A stretch of 64,000 nt of DNA from Chimonanthus salicifolius (GCA_013350335.1 CM023539.1:28885043-28949042), one strand, 5' to 3'; shown: positions 46,003 to 56,575, counted from the stretch's first letter. Notes: generated by a model not told the origin, from the sequence alone. Numbers and translations: made by a program.

Positions 46003-46439
46003 TAAGGCCTGAGTTAGGGACTTAATAATGGTTAAAAAACACGGACTAATTATTGATATATAATAAGGTACCTGGACATCGCAAGCGGTGCGCCATCGGC
46101 GACCGGGTTTGTGGACGGAGAAACGCAAGGGAACGTTAGTCGGTATTCGGTAGGATTCCTACCTTTTTGTAAGCCATAGATTATGTGTTATGTATGGGTT
46201 TTTCCTTGATTAATTTTGGTAAGCATATGATTGTTTTAAGGTGGGTTTTAAGGCTATGATGTGTATATTGATGCTTTGCTTGATCTATTTTTGATAATCA
46301 AATTATATGTTTTATTGACGGGATTTTAAATGCCACGGTTTGTGCTATCATATATATTACATGGCATATGGCATCTACATCTCATGCATGACATGGGAGG
46401 GATATGGCATGGGAAGGATGAAAATAAAGAAACCGGAGT

Positions 46440-46845
46440 CCATGCTCTGTCGAGGCTACCGAGAAGCAAACATGGGGACACCTTGACTGAGGCCTTGCCG
46501 TCAAGGGGGATGATTTGTGATTTTTTATATCTTCACGAGGTTTTGCCGTCAAGGGGGATGATTTGTGATTGATTATATCTTGACGAGGTTTTGCCGTCAA
46601 GGGGGATGATGTGTGACTGTTTATATCTTGACGAGGTTTTGCCGTCAAGGGGATGATGTGTGACTGTTTATATCTTGACGAGGTTTTACCGTCAAGGGGG
46701 ATGATTTGTGATTGTTTATATCTTGACGAGGTTTTGCCGTCAAGGGGCATGATGTGTGACTGTTTATATCTTGATGAGATTTTGCCGTTAAGGGGGATGA
46801 TTTGTGATTGTTTATATCTTGACGAGGTTTTTCCGTCAAGGGGGA
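46440..46845 (+). repeat. About 47-bp tandem repeat with CTTGACG/CGTCAAG stems
   Basis: Seven to eight units of 'gatgatttgtgattgtttat' plus 'atcttgacgaggttttgccg' plus 'tcaaggggg'. Each unit has CTTGACG, nine loop bases (AGGTTTTGC), then CGTCAAG: a perfect 7-bp stem. One unit near 46780 is decayed on both arms (CTTGATG, CGTTAAG). It occupies the place of the tandem repeat in other T1 LTRs, where the stem is CTTGATG/CATCAAG. Confidence 0.88.
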
Positions 46846-47502
46846 TATGGCATCATAATGGTATGGATGATGGGTGGGACACATGCATAAAACACTCATG
46901 GCATGGCGTTCATTTTATGATTTTCATTACATTAGACCTATGTGCTTGTTATCACTAATCCATGTGTTAGCCCTACTGGGCGCGTTGTCTAACGTCCTAC
47001 TTCTACCCTAGCTGATGACAGCAGGAGATGGCAGAAACGAAGGACAAGACGGGAGTCAAGCTTAGGAGTTTGGGGAAGCGAGCTACTTAGTTTATTAAGA
47101 TTTATTTTGGAAATGTAATTTGTGTAATGTAGCTCGTCGGACTGTAATAATGTAGATTTCTTACTATGGTTTGGTCTTTACTTGGACATTATCATTTTGA
47201 GATATAATTATGATTTTGAAGTATTTTAGTAATTAAATTAATGTCACTTCCCTGCTATCTAAAATTTAGTAGGATAGTCTCTATTATAATTCCGCACTTA
47301 GTTTAATATTCCGCAAGCTTACTTCTACGTGTGAACCGTTCTTCGTGGACTTAGTTCCACGCACACGTAGGGTTGGCCAGTTAAGGGCCGGGCTTTAGAA
47401 GCTCGAACTTAACTCGCGTCGTGACGTCCACGCCCTTTGTCACTCTTTATTTCAAAAAAAAAATACAGACTCTGATTTCGGTGAAAAAGGGTGGGCGTTA
47501 CA

Positions 47503-47732
47503 TGCTTCACTCTTGAGTGACTAAGAGAGGAGTAATAAAGAGCTTCTCATGGTAGATAATTTGTTGTTTAAAGGAAGTAAACTCTGCATTCCTCGAACTT
47601 CCCTGCGTGATTTTCTTGTTTGGGAGATACATGCTAGAGGTATAGCCGGACATTTTGGGAGAGACAAGACGATTGCCTTGGTTGAAGACAAGTTTTATTG
47701 GCCTAGTCTGAAGAGAGATGTGGCTAAAATTA
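47503..47732 (+). pseudogene. R-family integrase HHCC zinc finger, copy C
   Basis: After the duplicated TGCTT: LLFKGSKLCIPRTSLRDFLVW, then HARGIAGHFGRDKTIALVEDKFYWPSLKRDVAKIIR, ending near 47732. The two His of the HHCC motif are present (HARGIAGHFG); the two Cys, which should follow KIIR, are missing because the sequence switches to a primer-binding site. It is the same end point as copy A at 11912. Confidence 0.88.
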
Positions 47733-47992
47733 TTAGATTGGTATTAGAGTCTAGATTAGGAGAGTTTCCTAACTTTCTAGATCTAAGGTTGCATTTAAAA
47801 ATAATTAATTAATAAATTAATTAATTGGTTAATTAATTAATTAAAAAAACCAGAGAAAAAGGAAAATTTCATCACCTCATTTAGTTATCTATTCCATTCA
47901 TGGCATATAGGCTTAGGTCATTACATCACTGCATTTATTAGAGTTAAGTCACATCATTTAGTGGGTCCTTCTATGCATGCCCACACGTAGTG
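47733..47992 (+). promoter_or_regulatory. Second fused primer-binding site and leader
   Basis: ATTGGTATTAGAGTCTAGATTAGG (two pieces: TTGGTATTAGAG at 47735 and CTAGATTAGGAG after it) is the decayed form of TTGGTATCAGAGCCTAGG. It is followed by 'agtttcctaactttctagat', 'ctaaggttgcatttaaaa' and 'catataggcttaggtcatta', all shared with 11930-12130. It is cut at 47992 (CGTAGTG) by the minus-strand T2 LTR; copy A continues CGTAGTGGCTGAGATG there. Confidence 0.85.
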
Positions 47993-49554
47993 TGTAACGC
48001 CCCGCCCCGAACATGGGCCAAGAACGCTACTAATTTTTTTTTTCCTTAACAACCTCGAACTGGACTTGAACAAACGTTAGGCCCAAAAATAAAATATCAC
48101 ACATGCTCTTTACATGTGGACTCAAACATATACCATATGTCTACCCTTTTTCGAACATATAACATACAAGCAAATATCTCCATCATAACAGGGTAATCTC
48201 ATTCATAATATAGTTACTAACAGTAACATAGAGGTTCATAGATGATTACAAAACTGGTACCACAAGTGGTACCCTACAAAACATGGTTCCAAGACCAAAT
48301 AAACAAAATAAATGTAATTCCCATCCATGGGATTCCAAGAAACCGCATCAACTTAATCCATCCTTAAGCTTGAAATGGAGGTTCTTCCTCTTCGAGTACA
48401 TCTCTTGAAATGTGAGTGAGGTTATCTAACCAGCCCAGTGAAAAGAATATAACAATGCAGTGTAATGATTATGAGGGTAGCCAAAATCAACATTTTCATC
48501 ATAATATGATTGTCATGCCAACATATCAATTCATTCTCAAATTACTGCTGAAATCCAACGCAACACCTAAACACTACACTGACTACAAGTATTAATTCCT
48601 GACACGGTCAAAATACAGAGTCTTACAAGTACATCTCTGACACACTTGGGCCGGTGCTGACACACCTAGGCCAGCAACTGACACGCTTGGGACCAGTAGG
48701 CGTAAACCAACACACCTGAGCCCGTAATCGACACACTTGGGCCGATAATAGTTCAGTAGTTAAGGGTATGTGGAAGTCGTATAACTCATAAGCATTTCGT
48801 CATTATAATCACAATATATGATTAACATCATAAATATCAATAAGCATTTTTCATAATAGTGCACAAAGTTTAAGCATATAAGTGGGTTCAGCAAATCTGA
48901 TCCTTGAAACCACTCATTGCACTAGATCATCTTAACCTGATTTACTCCTACTACAATTGTTAAGTCTCCTCACTGTATGTGTGGGGTATAAAAATATCTG
49001 CCAAAACATGAAAAGAAGAATATAACGAATTATATAACCATCAATCAAACATAATACTAATAATCATAGTGTTGTAAATCCTTTTATTTTATTTTCTGGA
49101 AAACTTCAAGGGTAATGGATATGATTCTCGTAAATGGGTCATTATCTATTTTAGATTACAATAATCAACATTATAATAAAGTGCTCAGGCCACTACTCGT
49201 ATAGTGAGTTAGGCCTAAAGCTACAAATATAGGGTGCTCAGGCCACTACTTGTATAGCAAGTTAGGCCTAGAGATACAAATATAGGGTGCTCAGGCCACT
49301 ACACATATAGTGAGTTAGGCTTAGAGGTACACTCAATGCCCTAACCCTTTTTTTTACCGAGCGGCGAAGTTAATCGCTCAGCCACTAATAGTTATCGGGT
49401 TGAGTCAACCACATATAAAGAGTGTCGGCCAGCTTTACCTGATAATACCAACAAAAAGAAGTTAGTATCACTTTTAATTTAGTGGGTATAAACATCACAT
49501 TAAAATCCATGATTCAAATCACAAAATTCTATTTTAGACTAAGTTTCAAGATCT

Positions 49555-49935
49555 GATCGGGGTTCTTCGGAACTTGCGTCAGAACTTGATACTATGGCTT
49601 CGGACTTTCCGAGCCATTGCCTAAATTAGGCCCTTACTGAACCTTCGGAACTTGGGTTTTATCCTTCGGAACTTCCGAAGTTCAGGTCTCTGAACTTCCT
49701 AGCCTGCTGCCGAACAGAAACAGGAAAAGCATTGGGTCTATTGGTCTCGGAACATGTCGAGTACTGTTCGGAACTCATGAACAGTTCAGGATCAGCCGAG
49801 AGGGTCTCAGAACGTCATAGTAGAAACAAAGAGTTCAACGGCTACTCTCAGTTCCTTCGGAACTTGGGTTCGGAACTTCTGAAGTACTGCCTTCGGAACT
49901 TCCAAAGACCGATTCTCGGATTTTCCAAGAGTCGT
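49555..49935 (-). repeat. TTCGGAAGTTCCGAA palindrome array, minus strand
   Basis: Counterpart of 22858-23310, with about a dozen copies such as CTTCGGAACTTCCGAAG near 49665-49680 and CTTCGGAACTTCC near 49892. The spacing differs from the plus copy, while neighbouring unique phrases still align. Confidence 0.85.
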
Positions 49936-50390
49936 CTTCTACACCACTCACCTGCAACAGAGTAGTAACGGGCAGGATAGTATGAAATACGAATCCAAAA
50001 GTAATGGGTTTCTGGATTTGTTTTTCACATCCTCTGGGTCAAATGGACTCTACAGTGAGTTCTCTTTACTTCAAAAACCAATTGAAATCCTTAAACTGAT
50101 TAAAAACATCAGATTAAAACGGAAAAGCAGTAAGATACAAGAAAATCCAAGTTTTTTACTAAACTTCAAAACTGATTTTCAGATTCAAAACTTAATCAAA
50201 ATGACTTTTATTTGATTTTAAACTTACTAGAATTTCAAAACAAAGACAATGGTTACCTGCGCTTTCGTTCCTGGGTTGAAGATCACTAACTGGAAAAAAC
50301 CTCCCACATAAACTAATGGTAAAAACTAATAGGGAAGAACAAAGGTTTTCAAGTGAGAATTCAGTGGGAAATTCATCTGGAAATGGCCTG

Positions 50391-50402
50391 AATTTATAGC
50401 CA
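50391..50402 (-). promoter_or_regulatory. TATA box in T2 LTR, minus strand
   Basis: Minus strand reads GGCTATAAATTCAGG. The donor-like CGCAGGTAACCATTG is about 140 bp downstream on the minus strand, as in the copies at 22385 and 36889. Confidence 0.55.
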
Positions 50403-51219
50403 AAGGAGGGTTAGAGGTGGTAGGTACCATGCAAGGCTGAGAGGTGACCACATCACCGCTGCAACCTACAATCATAGCTTGCATGAGTCGACACTCATGC
50501 AGCTGCTTCATCGCATCACCTACTACGCAGGTGTTTCCAGAATGTTCAAGGTAATTGCAATTTAGTCCACTAAAAGTTATTTGCAGTTTAATCCAGTTTT
50601 CATATTTTTAAATATTTAGCTATTAAGTATTTATTTAATTTAATCCATTACATCCAAAATGTTGGGTTTTAAAAACTGAAGGTTCTATAAAAATTTGGAT
50701 AATTACATTTTGTTATAATTACTTGAGTTAGACAAAATTCATGTTTATGACACTATACACTTAACTAAATTTGTATTTATTTTAAGAGTTTAAAATCTCT
50801 ATTTTCAACTTCTGGAAAAATAAAATAATGTATTAAAATACAATCTAAGTATACATATTTTTCTCTAAATTTTCAAACTTCTAAAATCATTAAAATAAGT
50901 GTTTTCTTAGTTTTCAGGACTTTTTTCGGATAACTTTTAAATATAATTTTCTGAAATAATAAAGTAAAGATACTTATAAATTTAAGAAAATAGAAAGATC
51001 AATAACATTCAAATAATAATAACCAAACAATTATTCAAACAATAAAAACACTGTTAATGGTAAATTACCATTTTGCCCCTCTAACTTCAATGAGTTGGAT
51101 CAATGAGCTATCGAGCTCCGATTGGGCCAAAACTGGATTTCATTAATCCCTCACTGTAATCTATGCGATCAATAGGTTAAACCATATTATTTAAGCCTAA
51201 TACGGGTCAGGGTATTACA

Positions 51220-51277
51220 TCCTACCCCTTAAAGAAATTTCGTCCCGAAATTTAAAATAAACCTCATACATTTTTGT
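51220..51277 (-). promoter_or_regulatory. T2 polypurine tract and 3' end of internal region
   Basis: Minus strand reads TTTCGGGACGAAATTTC, then TTTAAGGGGTAGGA, then the LTR start. The GGGACGAAATTT motif is the same as at 4078 in T1, which suggests T2 is also Tekay-like. Only about 58 bp of the internal region remain before the next T1 LTR at 51278. Confidence 0.8.
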
Positions 51278-53600
51278 TGTAACATCCCGCCCTTTTTCAC
51301 TCGCCGAAAATCAGAGTCTATTTTTTTTTTGTAGATAAAGAGTGAGAGAGAGCGGGACGTCACGACGCGAGCTAAGTCCAAGCTTCCAAAGCCTAGGCCT
51401 TTAACTGGCCAACCATACGTGTGCGTGGACTAAGTCCACGAAAATGGTTTACGTAATAAGGCTATACTTGCGGAATTATAATAGAGTTAATATCCTATCC
51501 AATTTTAAATAGCAAGGAAGTCCATCACATTAAATAACTTAAGTTTCAATGTCCAAAATAAAATAAACCATAACAAATAGTCCTAAGTTATTACAGTCCC
51601 AAAATGCTAATTACTCAAATTACATTGTCCAAAATAAAAACTTAAATAAAATAAATCCATATCATCCAAGCTCCTAAGCTTGGCTCCGTTCACGTCCTTC
51701 GCCCTGTCCATTCGTTGTGTCATCATCTAAGGTAGAAGTAGGGCGTTAGACAACGCGCCCAGTAGGTACTCCGAGTAGGGTTAAACACATGGATTAGTAT
51801 AAAAATCACATAGATATATATATTGTCAAATAATGCAAGTCAATGCCATGCCATGGGTGTCATATGCCATGATTCCCACCCATCAACCATATCACAATCA
51901 CATAGTAATCCTCTTGATGTACAAGCCACATCAAGGTATTGTCATAACTCCCCACGTATGCCTTATCGGTCCCACCGAACGGAGCGTGGACTCCTTTTAC
52001 ATTTCAAACACAGCATATCTCTCCCACGTATGCCTTATCGGTCCCACCGAATGGAGCGTGGACTCCTCTTACAATTCAATCATACATCTCTTCACATATG
52101 TCCATTGGAATCAGTGTGGATTCCTCTCCACGGTTGTTTATCGAAAATCCGAATGGAGTGTGGACTCCCCTTATAAGTTCCCTCCCATGCCATGCATAAG
52201 ATATGAGTGCATCATGCCATTTCATAGTACACATATAGTATTGAAATTCCATTCCTTTAAACATAACATATTGATAGCAAAAATAAATCATAACACATAG
52301 GAATAAAAAAAACCATTCATATACATAAATCCAGTGTATCAACAAAGTAGGAATCCTACCAACGTCCAGCTAGTGTATCCTTGCGCTTTGGTCAAAAACC
52401 GATCACCGATCGCGTCAAATCCAATCGTGCACCCGTTTGTGAAATCCCGTTACCTTATTACATTTAACACGTAAATAAATCAAACCGACGATCCATTTGA
52501 TGTCCATCAACCCCTACATCATTCCATATTCATTTCCATTTACAATCATAGTCTTGTATCCGGTTAAGACCCCCAAGGGGTTTCGGCCATACATTAGGGC
52601 TGAAACAATGTTCAAGTCCACAACAAAAACCCACCAATGGGGTTCAGCGATACAACATGGCCGAACCTCATTTTTGTCTTCTTGGCCCTCTTTTTTGTCC
52701 TTGTTCATTTTAGACAAGGCGGGTCCACCATCATTCATTCTTTGATTCCTTAATCCACTAATATTCTATAGTTAAACATTTAATTTGATAAAACAACATA
52801 TGTCCATGAGAATATCCTCCATGGGGTTCGGCCATACAACATGGGCAAACCCATGGTTCTTCCTTTCCATCTTCTTTCCATCTTAACCATCATTTCTTTT
52901 TCTTTTATTTCTTAGCTTGATCACCCATATTTAATCATTTAATTTCTTAAACAAACATACACCCACAAAATGATCCATAAAAATGATTCATGAGGTTCAA
53001 CCATACAACATGGCCGAACCCATGATTCCTCATTTCCATCTTCTCCTTTCTTATCTTGATAGTCCATAATTAAATTATTTAAAACATATTAGGTCCATAA
53101 AACTCCTCCATGGGGTTCGGCCATACAACATGGCCGAACCCATGGTCCATCATTTTCCATCCTCTCTTCATTTTAAATTATTATTTCTTTCATTTTATTC
53201 CTTAACTAGGTAATCCATAAAAATCATAAATATACCTAGATTCATAAAACTTCCTCCATGGGGTTCGGCCATACAACATGGCCGAACCCATGGTTCATCA
53301 TTTTTCTCTTAAAAATTACATACACATGTTTAGATCATTTGATGGGGTTCTCATCCAATCTCTTTTTGTCCTCAATGATCCCTGTATCTCAAAATTAGGG
53401 TTCGACCATGCAAGGGCCAAACCATGATCTTTGATCATTCTCCTATGAAGTTTTGTCCCTTATATTGAACATACATAAGGTCCTCCATAAATCATGTATA
53501 CACATAGTGCTTAACTACTTCATTTGTACAACCCATCTTACCCATTTTTCCATTTTTCTATCTCCAAAACCATATTTTAAGTCCATTTCATTGATATTCC
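51278..53600 (-). repeat. T1 LTR fragment, minus strand, half of an inverted pair
   Basis: Its 3' end is at 51278 (minus strand GGGCGGGATGTTACA). Running to the right it has the acceptor-like block near 51735, the tandem repeat 51951-52165 (about 71-bp units, 'cccacgtatgccttatcggt'), the CTTGATG/CATCAAG stem at 51913-51936, and hairpins at 52579, 52641, 52823, 52991, 53112, 53260 and 53396. It is lost at about 53600, well short of the LTR 5' end. Confidence 0.8.
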
Positions 53601-55574
53601 TTGAATGGATTTTAAATCCAGACTTTGAGGAAAATTGGGGTCTTGGAACCATGGAAAATAAAGAGGAATGATGGTTAAATTAAATGGACCAAAGTATGTC
53701 TCATAATGATTATGAAAGGATGATTTAAATTCAGTTATGGTATGACCAAATGAGGTGAAATGGACCCAAGAAAAATGAAAGATAGGCATCATGGGTTCGG
53801 CCATGGTGTATGGCCGAACCCATGACCCAATTGTAGGTCATGTTATGGGCCAAATATTGAATTATGCATGGGATTAGATGATTGCAAATTTAATTAAATT
53901 AAGTGGCTGATTTTAGGGATGTTAGATCATTGTCAATGAATCATTAATGGAGCTAAGTATGTGGATGAATTATGGACTAAAATGTACATGGATAGAGGAG
54001 ATATTAAACCATGGAAGTCTAGTGGCATAACCGTAATTATTGGCCACATTGAAGAACCATGGGTTCGGCCATGGTACATGGCCGAACCCCATGTGGGTTG
54101 GACATGAACTTGGGTGCATTAAGATGACATTATGAGTGATTAAATGAAACTTAGGGTTGCTGCGTTTTAGGCTCACAAATTAGAATGTTTAATGGGCTAA
54201 AATTTGGAATTATGCCATGAAAATGAGGCTAAGTTAAGGGCCAATTTATGATAATCTTGTAACATGGCTAGGGAGCAGTAATGGATCTAGGTTTATGATC
54301 AGTTAGGACTTAATCATGGATAAGATAAGGACTAACTTGGAAAATGTATAATAAGGTATTGGCACGTCGCAAACGGTACGCGATCGGCGACCGGAATTAT
54401 CGGACGAAAACGGAAAGGGACGTTATCGATATTTGGTAGGATTCCTACTTTTTTGTAAGCCGTGGATTATGTGTATGTGATGGTTTCCGTATTTTATTTC
54501 GGTAATTATATGGTTTATTTTATGGATGATATTTTAAATGCTATGGATTATATTTTAATGCTATGGATGATATTTTTAAGGCTATGGATTATATTCCAAT
54601 GCTATGGATTTTATATTAGTGATATGAATTATATGTATACTACATAACATAATGCACTTACATCTCATGCATAGCATGGGCGGGAAAATAAAGGAACCGG
54701 AGTCCATGCTCCGTGGAGCGACCGAGAAGCAAACATGGGGATAGCCTGATGCGCTATAACCGGAGTCCATGCTCCGTCGGGGCGAACGAGAACAAACATG
54801 GGGATAGCTTGATATGCTATAACCGGAGTCCATGCTCCGTCGGGGCGACCGAGAAGCAAACATGGGGACACCTTGACGAGTATTTGCCGTCAAGCGGGAT
54901 ATGACATGTTATGATGATATGGATGATGGGTGGGACACATGACATAGGCACCCATGGCATGGCATTCATTTTATGGATTTTATTATATTGTTATCTGTAT
55001 GCTTGTTATCACTAATCCATGTGCTAGCCCTACTCGGAGTCCTACTGGGCGCGTTGTCTAACACCCTACTTCTACCCTAACTGATGACGCAGGAGACGGC
55101 GGAAACAGTGGACGCGACGGGAGCCAAGCGTAGAAGCTTGGGAAAGCGGCTACTTAGTTTACTTAAGCTTTATTTTGGAAAATTGTAATTTAAGTAGCTT
55201 AGCTTGTCGGCATGTAATAATTTTAGATTTCTTGCTATGGTTTGGACTATACTCTAGACGTTATCATTTTGAGACATAATTATGAACATAGGGGAATTTT
55301 AGTAATTTAGTGATGTATCTTCCATTCTATCTAAAACTGGTAGGATAGTCTCTATTATAATGTTCCGTATATAATTATATTCCGCGAGATTACTTTCTAC
55401 GCGTAAACCGTTCTCGTGGACTTCGTTCTGCACACGCGTAGGGTTGGCCAGTTGAGGGCCGGGCTTTAGAAGCTCGGACTCAACTCGCGTTGTGACGTCT
55501 GCGCCCTTTGTCACTCTTCATTTAAAAAAAAAAAAATAGACTCTGATTTCGGTGAAAAAGGGGCGGGCGTTACA
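53601..55574 (+). repeat. T1 LTR fragment, plus strand, other half of the inverted pair
   Basis: From about 53600 the orientation flips. Hairpins at 53794 and 54061, tandem repeat 54690-54890 (three units of 'accggagtccatgctccgtc' plus 'gcaaacatggggata'), a CTTGACG/CGTCAAG stem at 54871-54893, an acceptor block TTCTACCCTAA (AG lost) at 55070, and the end GGGCGGGCGTTACA at 55574. It aligns with 45380-47502 of the solo LTR. The boundary with the minus fragment is an estimate; TGGATTTTAAATCCA, a perfect palindrome, lies at about 53606-53620. Confidence 0.8.
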
Positions 55575-56573
55575 ATACCTGTTTTTTGTGATTGCCATAA
55601 CGATGAACTTCAATCCGGTGGAGCATTATCTTCTTTCTTGATCACTTTAAGTTCTTCAAGCTTCTAGCAAGTTCTTCTTCCCGAGTCATGGAATTGACAA
55701 ACTTAGGGACATGGCAAGCCAGGGTACTAACAAAATATATAAAAGGTAAGTTTCCTAATGGAGGGTTGAGATTCAAAGGTTGATCTATATGATGGATGAT
55801 ATGAATGGCCTAGATCTAACATGGATTATGTATGCAATGGATTAGGTAAGGTGGCTCTAGGGTTTACCTAAGTTTTTTGTATGAAACAGATGGTTGAGAT
55901 TGAATATGGTAACTGGATGGTAGATATGAATTTTGAATGGACAAGGCTTGGGCGTGTGGATTAGGTTATGGACTTACGGTTTTGGTGGATTTTCGAGTTT
56001 GGGCTTTGGATTGGGTTACTGGATTGGGCTTCTAAATGAGCACATGGACCTTCAGTGGAAATTGGACTTGAGCTTGAAGACTTGGGCCTTTGTTGGACTT
56101 GAAGTGCTCATTGGCCTGACCTATTATGTGAAATGCGCATGGACTGCTTCTGGCTTGGCCCAATGTTGGCTTGTGGAGCAAAGCTTGGCCCATTTGAAGT
56201 GGATCTTTGGCTCATGGATCTTGAATTTTAGCCTTTGGCTCTTGAATTGCATGTTCTCTCTTCTAGAATTTAATAATCAATCTCACCACTTAAATATAAA
56301 AATAATGATTTAATTTAGACTCTTATACTTGGATCCAGATTAATCAATTTACATTAAAAATCCTAGAAGTGGTCAAAAATTAATTATTAAAATTCTAGGT
56401 CTTCCATTTTAAGATCAAAACTTGCAATTATCCATTGATTTGAGATTGTTTCCTATATTTCCCATATGTCATCTTCAAAACTAGAAAATTATATTAACTG
56501 CATCTTTTATTTACAAAATAAAGGCTAACTAATCCAAAATTGAATGGTAAAAATGTCATTTTTCTGGACTCAA
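55575..56573 (+). other. Unassigned segment ending in an LTR-like tail
   Basis: No recognisable domain; the 126-codon ORF at 55933-56313 is low-complexity (Trp, Leu, Gly-rich from repeated 'ttgggctt' and 'tggcccaat' phrases). AAAAGGTAAGTTTCC near 55743 resembles a splice donor. The last 60 bases match 113-172 and end GGACTCAACAG, so the segment may be the 3' part of the same unidentified LTR. Confidence 0.4.
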
Positions 56574-56575
56574 CA

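Larger units (their letters stand above)
43310..47502 (+). repeat. T1 solo LTR, 4193 bp, perfect 5-bp target duplication
   Basis: Starts TGTAATAGCCCGG and ends GGGCGTTACA. TGCTT stands on both sides (43305-43309 and 47503-47507), and joining the flanks restores the RNase H-integrase region as it is in copy A (11675-11700). Inside: donor TT|GTAAGTATT at 44387, hairpins at 45048, 45405, 45804 and 45977, a large tandem repeat 46440-46845, acceptor CTAAC...TTCTACCCTAG ending 47011, and the GGCCAGTTAAGGG block at 47375. The perfect duplication suggests it is among the younger insertions here. ORFs at 43867-44413 and 46382-46958 are chance frames in LTR and repeat. Confidence 0.96.
47993..51219 (-). 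repeat. T2 3' LTR, 3227 bp, minus strand
   Basis: On the minus strand it starts TGTAATACCCTGACCCG (51219) and ends GGGGCGTTACA (47993), so the T2 terminal sequences are intact here. A polypurine tract precedes it (51220-51250), so it is a 3' LTR whose internal region lay to the right. It has the TATA box 50391-50402, a donor-like AGGTAACC near 50256, the palindrome array 49555-49935, 57-bp repeats 49180-49335, the GTGTGTC minisatellite 48634-48745 without a TRIM, and an acceptor-like ACATTTCAAGAG near 48410 in which the AG is changed. Confidence 0.9.

Noticed and set aside
46440..46845. A CRISPR-like pattern of regular repeats with palindromic stems
   Set aside because: The whole unit, not only a repeat core, is duplicated; there are no unique spacers, no cas genes, and the context is a plant LTR.
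46382..46958. ORFs of 84-122 codons on both strands with repeating peptide phrases
   Set aside because: They are translations of the LTR tandem repeat (unit not disturbing the frame) and occur on both strands at once.
55933..56313. A 126-codon ORF
   Set aside because: Low-complexity Trp/Leu/Gly composition from repeated ttgggctt phrases; no domain, no conserved start context, no homologous frame in the window.
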